64,000 nucleotides of DNA from positions 7,395-71,394 of the forward strand of contig CAZLUP010000014.1 in the NCBI GenBank assembly GCA_964562685.1. Direction: 5' to 3'. Positions 33,828-43,386 of this stretch are shown here, one piece after another (position 1 is the stretch's first letter; each line of letters opens with the position of its first letter). The notes beneath the pieces were generated by a model. That model searched no databases, had not been told where the DNA came from, and was given only the letters and a program-made list of their open reading frames with translations. Source of the stretch: Stanieria sp964562685 (GTDB lineage Bacteria; Cyanobacteriota; Cyanobacteriia; Cyanobacteriales; Xenococcaceae). A program made the position numbers and the translations under genes.

Positions 33828-36800
33828 TTAGACACGGGTAATTTCTTCCAGAGTTTTGAGTAATTCTTGTTCTTTAAATGGTTTACTAAAGTAGGATTTT
33901 GCGCCTAAACTCATTGCTAATTTTCGATGTTTATCACCGCTACGAGAAGTCAACATAATAATGGGAAGATGTTTGTGATTAGGCTCAGATTTAATTCGAC
34001 TCAAGAAGCCAAAACCGTCTAGACGAGGCATTTCAATATCCGAAATTACTGCATCTACTCTTGCTCCTGCTTTAAGTTTTTCTAATGCATCTTGTCCGTC
34101 TTTAGCTTGTTCGACTCGATAATTAGCTTTTTCTAAAGTCATTGCTAAGAAACGACGAACATTAATCGAATCATCAACCACCATAATTGTCTTTTTCTGA
34201 GAGGTTGTAGTTGCAGGCAACTCTTCTGAAAAATTGCCAGACGAATGAACTGAAGAATGGGAAGATAGTAAAGACTTTCCTTGAAGATGCCGATCATTAT
34301 CAATCCAACTAACTAGAGCGATCGCATCAACTAGAGGTACAACTCGACCATTTCCCAAAATAGTACAACCAGTAAAACCTCGCGGTAAAGGAATATTTCC
34401 TTCTACCTGACGAATGGTAACTTCTTGTTCTTGCCAATAACGGTCAACTAAAATACCTACTAAATCGTTACCTTGAGCAATCATTAAGATGGTTGGTTCA
34501 TCAATAGCAGGAACGTCATCAACATCGTTGTTAGCTGAATATCCCGAAGAAGACAGATTAAGCCATTGATGTAAACGAATTAAACGCACAATAAATCCAT
34601 CCCAATTAAGCACTTCCTGTCCAGCAGCTTGCAGTACCATTTCGGGTTGGAGTACAATCATTTCTTCAACCACGTTGGTAGGTAAAGCCAATAACATACC
34701 ATTACTCTCAACCAATAACACCCGAACTACAGAGAGCGTAAAAGGTACGGTAATAGTAAAGGTAGTACCAACTCCAAAAGTAGTATTGACATTGATTGTG
34801 CCATTGATCTGTTCAAGATTAGTTCGGACTACATCCATTCCTACTCCTCGACCAGAAAGATCTGTTACTTGTTCGGCGGTACTAAATCCAGGCTCAAAAA
34901 TAAGTTCTAGTAAATCTTCTTCTTTCGCTCTAGTCAGATCTTCTGGACTAACTCCAATAGAAATGGCTTTGGTTTTAATTTTTTCGAGATCGATTCCTTT
35001 GCCATCATCGCTAATAGTAATAACAGTTTGATTACCTCGATGGCTAGCACTAATACTAATTACTCCGCGTTCAGGTTTATTGCTAGCGCGACGTTTAACT
35101 GGTTCTTCAATACCGTGATCGAAAGCATTACGGAATAAATGTAATAAAGGATCGTTGAGAGCTTCGAGGATTGAGCGATCAATTAAAGTAGAAGCACCAC
35201 GTATTTTGAGTTCTACTTTTTTGCCATACTGCATTTCCATATCTCGCAAAGCGCGAGGAAAGCGTCCTAACAAGTCGGAAATAGGTCGCATTCTCACTTG
35301 ATTGATTGCGCCTTGCATTTGCTTAGTAGTACGGTTAAGATCGCGGGCATTCTTTTCCGTTTCTTCTAAACTAATTTCAAGATCTTTGGTCACCTCTTGA
35401 ATTTGAACTACAGTTTCCATTACTTCTTGAGATAAAAGATGGATATCGCTGTAGCTATCCATTTCGAGGCTATCAAAGTCTTGTTGTTGAAGAGTATTGA
35501 AAGTTTTAGTTGAAGAATTGGTTAAATTATTGTTTAAAATATTGGTGGCAAACAAGTCAGTAGCAGAATTTTTGACGATCTGAGTCATGACTGCTTCGGT
35601 AGCGACTTTATCGTAAGCAATTCTTAATTTAAAGTTTGATTGTTCGAGATTTTTAATTCTTTGGGTCAGTAACAGGATTAGATTACGTAAACTTTTGAGT
35701 CTTAAATCTAAACCATTTCTTTCGATAATAACTTCCCCAAACAAATCGCTTAGTTGTTCTAGTTGTTTAACCGAAACCCTAATGGTCTGGTCACTAACAT
35801 TTTCTTGTGGTTGAATTTCTGGCTGAGATGATGATGGAGCTAAATTAACTGAGTTATTTTCGACTCGGATTAATTCTTCCGCAGGTCGAGAAATAAATTG
35901 AGAACGAGGCTGAGGATTAGCGGGTGGGGGAGCTTCGAGGTTTTCTTCAGGAGTTAAATCATCTAAAGAAGAAAATAAATCTAATGCCTCTTGTTCTAAC
36001 TGATTTGTATCTAATAAAGAATAAATAAAGGTAGAATTGGGCAATTCCTCGCCAAAAAATTCAGACTCGCTTAAATTAAAGCTATCTGTATCTACGGCAG
36101 GAAATTCAAAATCACCTAATTCATTTAGTTCTAGACGATTAGGCAAAACTTCTACTTGACCAATCAAAACTAACGCTTGCGATCGCCGCCATTCTTGGAG
36201 AGCAATTTGAGCAATTTCTAATAACTGTTCTGGATTAGCTTCAATCTGCTCGATGACTGATTCACACAGTTCTCCAAAAGCTGGCAAATCGAGCATTTCT
36301 CCTAAACCTTGCAGTTCTTGAGCAGCTAAGAGCAATTCTTCTAATAAGTTAGTTGTAGCTGGAGATTCAAGAATTTTTTCAAGTTTTTGTAAAAGTTCTT
36401 CTACTTCTGTCTCGAATATGAGAATACTCATATCTTCTCCCATTTCGGCAGAAAGCAGAGCAGCAGCATCTTCTGGTTGAGGATCGCCTAAGCGTTCGTG
36501 TAACTGTTCAAAAATTGGATTAACATTTTGTTCTAACCACTGTTCGTCAGGGTTTTGTTGCTTGCGATTAAGCGCAATTATTTGACGGAGAAAATCGACA
36601 CTAGATAATAATAAGCTGTCTAAGTTGCTATCGACTGCTTCTGGTTTACCGACTTTGAGTATCTTAAAAAAGTCTTCGAGACGATGTGCCAAATGACTCA
36701 ACTGTTGGAAGCCCATCATGGCTGCACCACCTTTAATGGAATGGGCTGCTCGTAAAACTCCATCCATTGTTTGGGAATTAACCTTTCCGGCAGCTAATCC

Positions 36801-36887
36801 CAATAATCCCGACTCCATGGTGTCTAAATATTCTTGTGCTTCTTCGAGAAATTGAAGTCGTACCTGAAGTTCTTTATCGTCTGACAT
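33828..36887 (-). CDS. CheA-type hybrid histidine kinase with one receiver domain
   Basis: About 1019 residues from the ATG at 36887; the frame extends to a TTG at 36935. Domains: Hpt (phosphoacceptor His in RAAHSIKGGA, residue ~49), an acidic linker with Hpt-like helical segments, a dimerisation region around SVKQLEQLSDLFGEV, HATPase (LHLFRNAFDHGIE, DDGKGIDL, GRGVGMDVV), a CheW-like domain and a C-terminal receiver (VDDSINVRRF, phospho-Asp in AVISDIEMPRLDGFGF, SKPFKEQE). It is the paralogue of the kinase at 18853-22764, with one receiver instead of two and without the GC-rich insertion before DFDSLEMDSY. Confidence 0.93.
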   Translation of the reverse strand: MSDDKELQVRLQFLEEAQEYLDTMESGLLGLAAGKVNSQTMDGVLRAAHSIKGGAAMMGFQQLSHLAHRLEDFFKILKVGKPEAVDSNLDSLLLSSVDFLRQIIALNRKQQNPDEQWLEQNVNPIFEQLHERLGDPQPEDAAALLSAEMGEDMSILIFETEVEELLQKLEKILESPATTNLLEELLLAAQELQGLGEMLDLPAFGELCESVIEQIEANPEQLLEIAQIALQEWRRSQALVLIGQVEVLPNRLELNELGDFEFPAVDTDSFNLSESEFFGEELPNSTFIYSLLDTNQLEQEALDLFSSLDDLTPEENLEAPPPANPQPRSQFISRPAEELIRVENNSVNLAPSSSQPEIQPQENVSDQTIRVSVKQLEQLSDLFGEVIIERNGLDLRLKSLRNLILLLTQRIKNLEQSNFKLRIAYDKVATEAVMTQIVKNSATDLFATNILNNNLTNSSTKTFNTLQQQDFDSLEMDSYSDIHLLSQEVMETVVQIQEVTKDLEISLEETEKNARDLNRTTKQMQGAINQVRMRPISDLLGRFPRALRDMEMQYGKKVELKIRGASTLIDRSILEALNDPLLHLFRNAFDHGIEEPVKRRASNKPERGVISISASHRGNQTVITISDDGKGIDLEKIKTKAISIGVSPEDLTRAKEEDLLELIFEPGFSTAEQVTDLSGRGVGMDVVRTNLEQINGTINVNTTFGVGTTFTITVPFTLSVVRVLLVESNGMLLALPTNVVEEMIVLQPEMVLQAAGQEVLNWDGFIVRLIRLHQWLNLSSSGYSANNDVDDVPAIDEPTILMIAQGNDLVGILVDRYWQEQEVTIRQVEGNIPLPRGFTGCTILGNGRVVPLVDAIALVSWIDNDRHLQGKSLLSSHSSVHSSGNFSEELPATTTSQKKTIMVVDDSINVRRFLAMTLEKANYRVEQAKDGQDALEKLKAGARVDAVISDIEMPRLDGFGFLSRIKSEPNHKHLPIIMLTSRSGDKHRKLAMSLGAKSYFSKPFKEQELLKTLEEITRV

Positions 36888-36946
36888 ATCTCCCCTGTCG
36901 TTAATTAAGCTAAGGTCTAGTTCACTCTCTAGCAACTAGAACTTCA

Positions 36947-39394
36947 TCAGTCATTTCCAGTCTTGAATGTATTTACAGACGCTTGTAATTGTCTAGCGAT
37001 CGCAACTGTGTTTTCTAGAGAAGAAGAAACTTGTCTGGAGGCAGTTGAAGTATGTTCTGATACCCGAGCAATCTGTTCCATTAATTGAGCAACAGTTTGG
37101 GAAGTTTCAGCTTGAGAAACTGTAGCACTAGAAATCGATTGCACTAATTCGTCAATTTGTTTTGATATTTGAACAATCTGTTCCAAACTTTGTTTAGTAT
37201 CCTCTGCTAAGCGAGTACCTTCAACTACCTGCGTGGTACCAATTGCCATCGCTTCAACTACTTGCGTAGTTTCTTTTTGAATTTTGGCGAGAATTTTTTC
37301 TACCTCTTTAGTTGCTTGGGCAGACTGAGTAGCTAATTCTCCAACTTCTTCAGCAACTACGGCAAAACCTTTTCCTTCTACTCCTGCTCTAGCTGCCTCA
37401 ATACTGGCATTAATCGCAAGCAGGTTTGTTTGCATTGCAATTTGATTGATTAAAGAAATAACTCGCGAAATCTGCTGTGAAGCATCCCCTAAACTTTTAA
37501 CTTTTTCTGCTGTTTCGTCTATGGTTTGGCGCAGTTGTAAAATACTGGTAACCGTGCGTTCCATACTCGCCCCTCCTGTTTCTGCCTTAGTTGCAGCAAG
37601 CTGGGTAACTCGTGCTGCTGTCTGGGCATTGTCTGCTACTTGTTGAATTGAACGAGTCATTTGTTCGACTGAAATTAAGGTTTTACCAATCTTGTCTGTT
37701 TGTTGAAGAGCTTCTTCAGCGAGTCGCCCAATTGCAGTTTGATCGTTACCAATCGAACTATTTACCTGTGTCGCAGCTTGTTTAACTTGACTAACAACTT
37801 CTCGTAAACTTTCAATAATGGAATTAAAAAAGTCTGCAACGATGCCTATTTCTCCTTCATTAATGCGAGAACGAACAGTTAAATCACCGCTAGCTGCACC
37901 GTCTACATCTCCCAACAATTCCATAAGTTCTTGTTGTAAACTTTCATTTTTTTCCTGCTGTTGACGAGCAAATAATTCTGCTTGTTGGCGAGCTTGTTCT
38001 AGTTCTTGAAGAGATTCATTTTGTTGTAATAGTAACTGTTTTACTTGAGTAACCAAGTTGTTAAAGCTGAAAGCCAAAGTTTTCGTTTCAATTGTGCCTT
38101 GAGGCTCAGCAATAACATTCAAGTCTCCTGCTGCTACTTGCTCGGCTTTATCAACTAAATCTTTAAGTGGAGAGGCAATTTGACGGGCAAGCAGAATAAT
38201 AACTACAGTTGTACCTAACAACAAAAGCACAGCAATTAAAAGAAAAACCCCAATTATTTCATTACCAGCACTTTCTATTTCTCCATGATCGATTGAAACA
38301 ATTCCAACCAAATTACTATTGGGAATAGAAATCAGTCGATAAGCTTTACCTTGATTAACAAAAGAAATAGTGAAAAGTTGTGTTTCTTTTGCTTGACCAA
38401 ATTCTTTAATTGATAATTTTTGTAGCTTACTCTGATTTGGTAATTGTTTAATAATTTCTGCACTACTTAAATTTTTTCTAGTACCATCTTTTAAAAAAGT
38501 TGCAATTGTGGCAATTTCTGCACCACCAACTAGGTTTAATTGCTGTTGCTCTTTTGTAGTATTTTGAGTAAAGGTTTTAATTACTTTTTGGGTACTAGTA
38601 TCTATAATTTGAATTTGCTCAGTATTATTAAGCCCAATATATTTTAAATAAGTTTCAATTTGGCTAAAAGCTTGGAAAGGTAAAACTGCTTTAATTACTC
38701 CTAAAAATTGCCCTGATTTTGGTTCACGAATACTATGAACTATAGGAAAACTAAAACTTTTGGCAGATTCATCAAAGCTTGATTCACCTACAAACTGATT
38801 TTGGGAATTAGCTAACTGCCACCAACTTTCATCTCGCTGGACAAAATCAGAAGTCAGTTCACTATAAGCAACATTAAAACCATTTTTCTCAGTAATAAAA
38901 ATCTCGACAAATTCACTATTTTTAGCTGTGCTTTTTAAGTACTCATTAAAAATTTGATTGGGTTGAAGTAGTTTAGTAGCAGAAAAACGTTGTTCTAGCT
39001 CTTTAATAGTAAGTTTGGATAAGTTATCTCTTTTGACTTGTTCTGCCGTAGCCCGAACTGAATTAATTACATAAGGATTTTCTGCGATCGCATTTAAACT
39101 AGCCAATGCTTCAGTTAAAATTTTATTGGTCATTTGACTAGTTAACAAAGAATGTTCTGTTAACTGTTGATTAATTCTATCTTCAGCAGATTGATGAATA
39201 ATTTGATAAGCAATACTACTAACAATTATCAGAGGAAGTAAAGCTACGGTAACTACTGTTCTAAGTAGATAAAAACTTAGATTACTTTCAGATTGAGTAA
39301 AAGATTTAATTACAAGTTTAAATAAATCAATATTTTTAGTAATATTGGTTTGCTCGGGTTTGGATTGATGTGGCTGAGAATTATTCTGAGTCAT
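36947..39394 (-). CDS. Methyl-accepting chemotaxis protein with Cache-type sensor domain
   Basis: 815 residues. Membrane helices at ~42-65 and ~378-402 flank a large extracytoplasmic region (~66-377) of double-Cache appearance (ESWWQLANSQNQFVGESSFD and FSFPIVHSIREP). HAMP, a coiled segment (~450-480), a second HAMP-like stretch (~485-540) and the MCP signalling domain (~550-812; EAARAGVEGKGFAVVAEEVG) follow. There is no GAF. Cache domains bind small metabolites, but the ligand is unknown. It precedes the CheA-REC kinase in the same transcription unit. Confidence 0.9.
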   Translation of the reverse strand: MTQNNSQPHQSKPEQTNITKNIDLFKLVIKSFTQSESNLSFYLLRTVVTVALLPLIIVSSIAYQIIHQSAEDRINQQLTEHSLLTSQMTNKILTEALASLNAIAENPYVINSVRATAEQVKRDNLSKLTIKELEQRFSATKLLQPNQIFNEYLKSTAKNSEFVEIFITEKNGFNVAYSELTSDFVQRDESWWQLANSQNQFVGESSFDESAKSFSFPIVHSIREPKSGQFLGVIKAVLPFQAFSQIETYLKYIGLNNTEQIQIIDTSTQKVIKTFTQNTTKEQQQLNLVGGAEIATIATFLKDGTRKNLSSAEIIKQLPNQSKLQKLSIKEFGQAKETQLFTISFVNQGKAYRLISIPNSNLVGIVSIDHGEIESAGNEIIGVFLLIAVLLLLGTTVVIILLARQIASPLKDLVDKAEQVAAGDLNVIAEPQGTIETKTLAFSFNNLVTQVKQLLLQQNESLQELEQARQQAELFARQQQEKNESLQQELMELLGDVDGAASGDLTVRSRINEGEIGIVADFFNSIIESLREVVSQVKQAATQVNSSIGNDQTAIGRLAEEALQQTDKIGKTLISVEQMTRSIQQVADNAQTAARVTQLAATKAETGGASMERTVTSILQLRQTIDETAEKVKSLGDASQQISRVISLINQIAMQTNLLAINASIEAARAGVEGKGFAVVAEEVGELATQSAQATKEVEKILAKIQKETTQVVEAMAIGTTQVVEGTRLAEDTKQSLEQIVQISKQIDELVQSISSATVSQAETSQTVAQLMEQIARVSEHTSTASRQVSSSLENTVAIARQLQASVNTFKTGND

Positions 39395-39582
39395 GGATTA
39401 ATTAAAATAACTCGATAATTGCTAATACTTTTAATGTTTTTACTTAGAATTGCAAATAAGAACTAGTGGAAATAATTTATTAAAAGCTCAATTTTCTGTC
39501 TTAATCAACAAAAATAAATAAAAACTCGCAATAAATACGTTAAAAAATTTAATGTAGCTCATCTCAAATATAACTTAATTGC

Positions 39583-39945
39583 TTAAATACTAATTGATTG
39601 AATAGCCTCCATAATTTCTGCTTCAGTAAAAGGTTTAGTTAAATAAATATCCGCTCCTTGTTTCATTCCCCATAAACGATCAATATCTTGATTTTTAGAA
39701 GTACAGACTACAATACGTAAATTTTGAGTAGTAGGATTTTTCTTAAGACTACGACAAAGTTCAAAGCCATTCATTTCTGGCATAACCACATCAGTAATCA
39801 TTAAATCTGGGTTGTGTGCTAAAGCTTTTTCCAGAGCTTCTTTGCCATTATTAGCTTCAATAATTTGATAGCCAGCTTTACGTAAATATCCACAAATCAA
39901 TTCTCTTGTAGAAGGGGTATCATCAACAACTAAAACAGTACTCAT
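39583..39945 (-). CDS. Single-domain response regulator (PilH/CheY-like)
   Basis: 120 residues, receiver domain only: VDDTPSTRELI with the acidic pair, phospho-Asp in DLMITDVVMPEMNGFEL, CTSKNQD and TKPFTEAE. It lies between a PATAN-REC regulator and a chemoreceptor, the same arrangement as in the downstream pix-like block. The gap of about 190 bp to the receptor gene is AT-rich. Confidence 0.9.
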   Translation of the reverse strand: MSTVLVVDDTPSTRELICGYLRKAGYQIIEANNGKEALEKALAHNPDLMITDVVMPEMNGFELCRSLKKNPTTQNLRIVVCTSKNQDIDRLWGMKQGADIYLTKPFTEAEIMEAIQSISI

Positions 39946-39996
39946 TTTTTTTATATAAACTCCACAGAAATTATCAAAATCAAATTGGATCTTTTT

Positions 39997-41283
39997 TTAA
40001 GTTAAATACCTAAAAACCATATTGAGCAAATCTGATTGGGTAAAAGGTTTAGTCATATAATCAGTTGCTCCTGCCATCCTTGCTTTAGCTCGATCTATTA
40101 ATCCTTTATTGCCAGTAACCATTACAATTGGTGTGTCTTTAAAGGCTGAATATTTTCTAATCAAAGAGCATAACTTATAACCATCAATATTGGGCATTCC
40201 TACATCTAATAAAATCAAATCTGGTTGAATTCTAATAATTTTCATTAAGGCTTTTAAAGGCTCTGTAATTGGAAAAACTGAAAAGTCATCTCGCTCCAAA
40301 AATCTGGTAATTTCATTAAGAATAGTGGGACTATCATCAATACAAACTATTTTCCATTGTTTTTGTGAAAGAGCATTATTAGGTAAGTCAGGTATGTTGA
40401 TGTCTTCTGAATCAGTAAGAGTTTGTTGGGATAAAGATCTACTGATAATTGCTAAATTATCTTTAGAAAATTTTGGTATTTGATCGAAAGGTGGTTGTGG
40501 CTCTCTTAGAATAATAGTTTTATTAGCAATTAAAGGATAGAATTTTTTAACCAATACTAATTCATCTTGGTTAAGCATGGCTGATAATTGACGGAAATTA
40601 AATCCTCGGAGAATTTTACCAATTTTTTGTTGTTCAACCGTAGCATCTGGTTTACTAAAAAAATAAGGGCGTTGATATAAAGAAGTAATGTGAGGAGTAA
40701 AACTTTGCCAAATTTTTAGTTTTTTTACTGTATCTTCAATCAAGGAAGATAATTCCAATGAACAAATTACAGAAGCAAATTGATTATTATTATTAAATTC
40801 GTTTTGACATTGATTTGGTAATAAAATATAAGAATCAAAAACTTCTTTAATTAATCTATCAATTAAAATACTTGCTTGCTCTTGAGTTAAATATTTTTGC
40901 TCAATTAACCAGCAGATTGCTTGATAATCTGGGGGTAGTTCAGCAGAATTTTCAATTTCTGTTTCAAAAGATAAACGTAAAGAAGAACGTACTTCATTTT
41001 TTAAAGCAGTTGCTTCATGGCTTAAACGACGTAAGTGACGTTCTAGTCTTTCAAAAGGCTCGATGGAATTAGTAGCATAAGATACTTTACCTTGATGAAG
41101 ATAAATCCAATAAATTGAATTATCATTCATTATTTTTAAATAGCCATTAGCTTGTTGACTTGATAATTCTGCTAGCGAATCTATAGGATAAAGATTGATT
41201 GAATCTGTTTTATTATTGATAGCTTGGGAAGAAAATTGATTCATAAGTGAGTTATCCTCAACAGGTCTGGATGACCGTACCAT
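39997..41283 (-). CDS. PATAN-type response regulator
   Basis: 428 residues; an alternative start at the ATG 41244 would remove 13 residues. An N-terminal PATAN-like region (~30-110: LAELSSQQANGYLKIMNDNS, IYWIYLHQGKVSYATN) and a helical middle precede a C-terminal receiver (~310-427; CIDDSPTILNE, phospho-Asp in DLILLDVGMPNIDGYKL, TKPFTQSDLL). The PATAN basic motif is more diverged than in the other two copies (FERLERHLRRL). Confidence 0.85.
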   Translation of the reverse strand: MVRSSRPVEDNSLMNQFSSQAINNKTDSINLYPIDSLAELSSQQANGYLKIMNDNSIYWIYLHQGKVSYATNSIEPFERLERHLRRLSHEATALKNEVRSSLRLSFETEIENSAELPPDYQAICWLIEQKYLTQEQASILIDRLIKEVFDSYILLPNQCQNEFNNNNQFASVICSLELSSLIEDTVKKLKIWQSFTPHITSLYQRPYFFSKPDATVEQQKIGKILRGFNFRQLSAMLNQDELVLVKKFYPLIANKTIILREPQPPFDQIPKFSKDNLAIISRSLSQQTLTDSEDINIPDLPNNALSQKQWKIVCIDDSPTILNEITRFLERDDFSVFPITEPLKALMKIIRIQPDLILLDVGMPNIDGYKLCSLIRKYSAFKDTPIVMVTGNKGLIDRAKARMAGATDYMTKPFTQSDLLNMVFRYLT

Positions 41284-41587
41284 ATTTAATCTTTAATCTT
41301 TAATAAAAAAAGTTAATTAGATTGTAAAAACATAAATAGTTAAAAATATAAGTAATTAAACTAATTGACAAAATCGAAATTAATACGCTCCACGAGTAAC
41401 GAAATAAAGTCCATTAAATAGTGACATCAATATAGTTCCCCAAAATTGTAGATAAATAACATCCCTTGGGTTATAAATGCCATTTTCCTCTTACTCAGAT
41501 AATTACTTAAGTAAGATTTTATATTACAATTAAACTAAAAATTTTTTAATGAGCTTAACAATTACGGCAGTTTAGCAAAAAACAACT
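41284..41587. other. AT-rich gap between two PATAN regulators
   Basis: About 300 bp. The minus strand carries only very short frames (for example 15-19 codons around 41390-41485) that I do not consider genes. A promoter for the 41283 gene may lie here, but no clear elements are visible. Confidence 0.4.
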
Positions 41588-42835
41588 CTAGCTTATAGAA
41601 TTGATAGCTGTTACTGGAGTAAGATGTTTTTTAATCAGATCGATAATTGATTTAGCTTTGATCGCTTGATTAAATAGTTCTGAGCAGCCTACCATTTTAG
41701 CTTTGACTCGATCGATTAAATTGACATTCTCACAAAAAACAATAATAGGTATATTTTGAAAACAAGATAATTGACGCAATTGAGCGCACAATTCGTAGCC
41801 ATTAATTTCTGGTAAGTTCCAATCAATAAAAATGAAGTCGGGTTTACGTTCTAAAAAAATTGCGATCGCGCTCATCGGATTATGTTCGCAGATAAAACTA
41901 TAGCCTGCTGTAGTGACAATTTTTTCCATAAGCTGACACACAACCGGATTGTGATCGACTAAGGCAATTAAAATATTTTGATTGTCTTGAAAAGTTATGT
42001 TTGATGATGAATTCTGCAACAATTGGTCTTTGGTCGCAATCTTTGATGTAGGGATAGCAACAGGAATAGTTAAATCTGATATTGGGATTAAATCTAGCAA
42101 TCCTAACTGAAGATAAGGAGCAATTGAACGAGTCATCAACAAAACATCAGTTTGTTTTTGAACAGCAATATCCCTAAGAGAATGTTTTCCATCTATAAGT
42201 CGAGTTAGTGCTTGAAAAGTTTTTGGTGAAGTATTTTCTTCTAATTTTTCTAAATTTATAATGATGGGAGCAAGATTAGGAGAACGTTCTCCCAAATTAG
42301 CTGCTTGCCAAACTTGCCAGTTTTTCCAAGCTTCAATAATTTGTTGCTCAGAATCAATCATCCCAATTTGGTTAGATAAAGTTTGTTCCCGTGGGTTTAA
42401 ATGATAAGTTATATCACCTGTTTGAGTAATATCAAAAAACACTTCGGTAGTGATTGAGCGAATCATTTTCAGAGCAGTTTCTCGATGCGCTTTACCTTTT
42501 TCTACCCAAAACAATAGTAAATCGTAATCCCAGCTAATTTCAATTTCTTTGGTTTTTGATTCGTCAAAGTATTTTAATTCTTCTGATAATTGATGAGCTA
42601 GATGAGGAAAATTTACTGCTAGATGTCTGCGCCATCTTCTAACAGTATGTATTCCTCCTGTTACGTAAACAATTCTTCCCCAATAAAGATAAAATATCCA
42701 TTCTTGTTGTTGCTCATCTCTAAAAATAAGCTGACCACTATAGCCATTTTGTTTTAAGCCTTGGAACAATCGAATCTGTTTTGAGGCTACAAATTCTTCA
42801 ATTGAAACTATAGATGGAGTTTGATCGCTATTCAT
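41588..42835 (-). CDS. PATAN-domain response regulator, first gene of the chemosensory cluster
   Basis: About 415 residues from the ATG at 42835 (MNSDQTPSIVSIEEFV), chosen because it aligns with the PixG-like copy. The open frame reaches a TTG at 42943, with ATGs at 42901 and 42844. The PATAN domain is complete (YSGQLIFRDEQQQEWIFYLY, VRRWRRHLA). The C-terminal receiver has DHNP in place of the usual acidic pair, DW in DFIFIDWNLPEINGYE, and NQAIKAKS where the conserved Lys-Pro usually lies. Two receiver motifs are therefore altered, and phosphorylation may be weak or absent. Confidence 0.82.
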   Translation of the reverse strand: MNSDQTPSIVSIEEFVASKQIRLFQGLKQNGYSGQLIFRDEQQQEWIFYLYWGRIVYVTGGIHTVRRWRRHLAVNFPHLAHQLSEELKYFDESKTKEIEISWDYDLLLFWVEKGKAHRETALKMIRSITTEVFFDITQTGDITYHLNPREQTLSNQIGMIDSEQQIIEAWKNWQVWQAANLGERSPNLAPIIINLEKLEENTSPKTFQALTRLIDGKHSLRDIAVQKQTDVLLMTRSIAPYLQLGLLDLIPISDLTIPVAIPTSKIATKDQLLQNSSSNITFQDNQNILIALVDHNPVVCQLMEKIVTTAGYSFICEHNPMSAIAIFLERKPDFIFIDWNLPEINGYELCAQLRQLSCFQNIPIIVFCENVNLIDRVKAKMVGCSELFNQAIKAKSIIDLIKKHLTPVTAINSIS

Positions 42836-43104
42836 TGTTGCCATTGCTCCATTGTTAAGTTTTGCCTCAACTCGATTGTAGAATAACCACGATCTTAACA
42901 TAGGAAAAATTATTGACAATTTGATTAAACAGTGAATTGGCAAAAGAAGTAATTAAAGTTTTTCCCTGTTATTTACTGATAATTAATCTGACCAAGCTAT
43001 TTTTGTTTGTTCTTTCACAGAAAAAATTGTTTTATTTTCTGTCTTAACTGTATAATCAAACTCATAATGAGTATGATTTTTGGAAAATTATCAAATTGGC
43101 AAAA

Positions 43105-43368
43105 ATGGTTAAGATCGAAAATATCTCATTAAAGCAAATCTATCGTCCTCTACCACGGCAGACTGATTCCAAGAAAGTAGAACAATTAATGGAATCGATT
43201 GCCTTAGTCGGGTTAAAAGAACCGATTGATGTTTTAGAAATAGAAGGAAAATATTACGGTTTTTCTGGTTGTCATCGTTTTGAAGCTCATCAACGCCTAG
43301 GCAAAGAAACGATTAAATGTCGAGTTCGTCAAGCTCCTCGTTCTGTTTTACAAAGACATTTAGCTTAA
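43105..43368 (+). CDS. srx: Sulfiredoxin
   Basis: About 87 residues from the ATG at 43105; a TTG lies 9 bp upstream. The ParB/sulfiredoxin fold is evident and the catalytic motif FSGCHRFEAHQRLG is intact. Sulfiredoxin uses ATP and thiols to repair over-oxidised (sulfinic) 2-Cys peroxiredoxin, a known oxidative-stress defence in cyanobacteria. It lies just upstream of an HTH/GrpE-like gene on the same strand (gap about 18 bp), so the two may be co-expressed. Confidence 0.92.
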   Translation: MVKIENISLKQIYRPLPRQTDSKKVEQLMESIALVGLKEPIDVLEIEGKYYGFSGCHRFEAHQRLGKETIKCRVRQAPRSVLQRHLA

Positions 43369-43386
43369 AAAATCAATCAATTGAAG

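Noticed and set aside
41390..41485. 15- to 19-codon minus-strand frames in the gap between PATAN genes
   Set aside because: Too short and without ribosome sites or conservation evidence.
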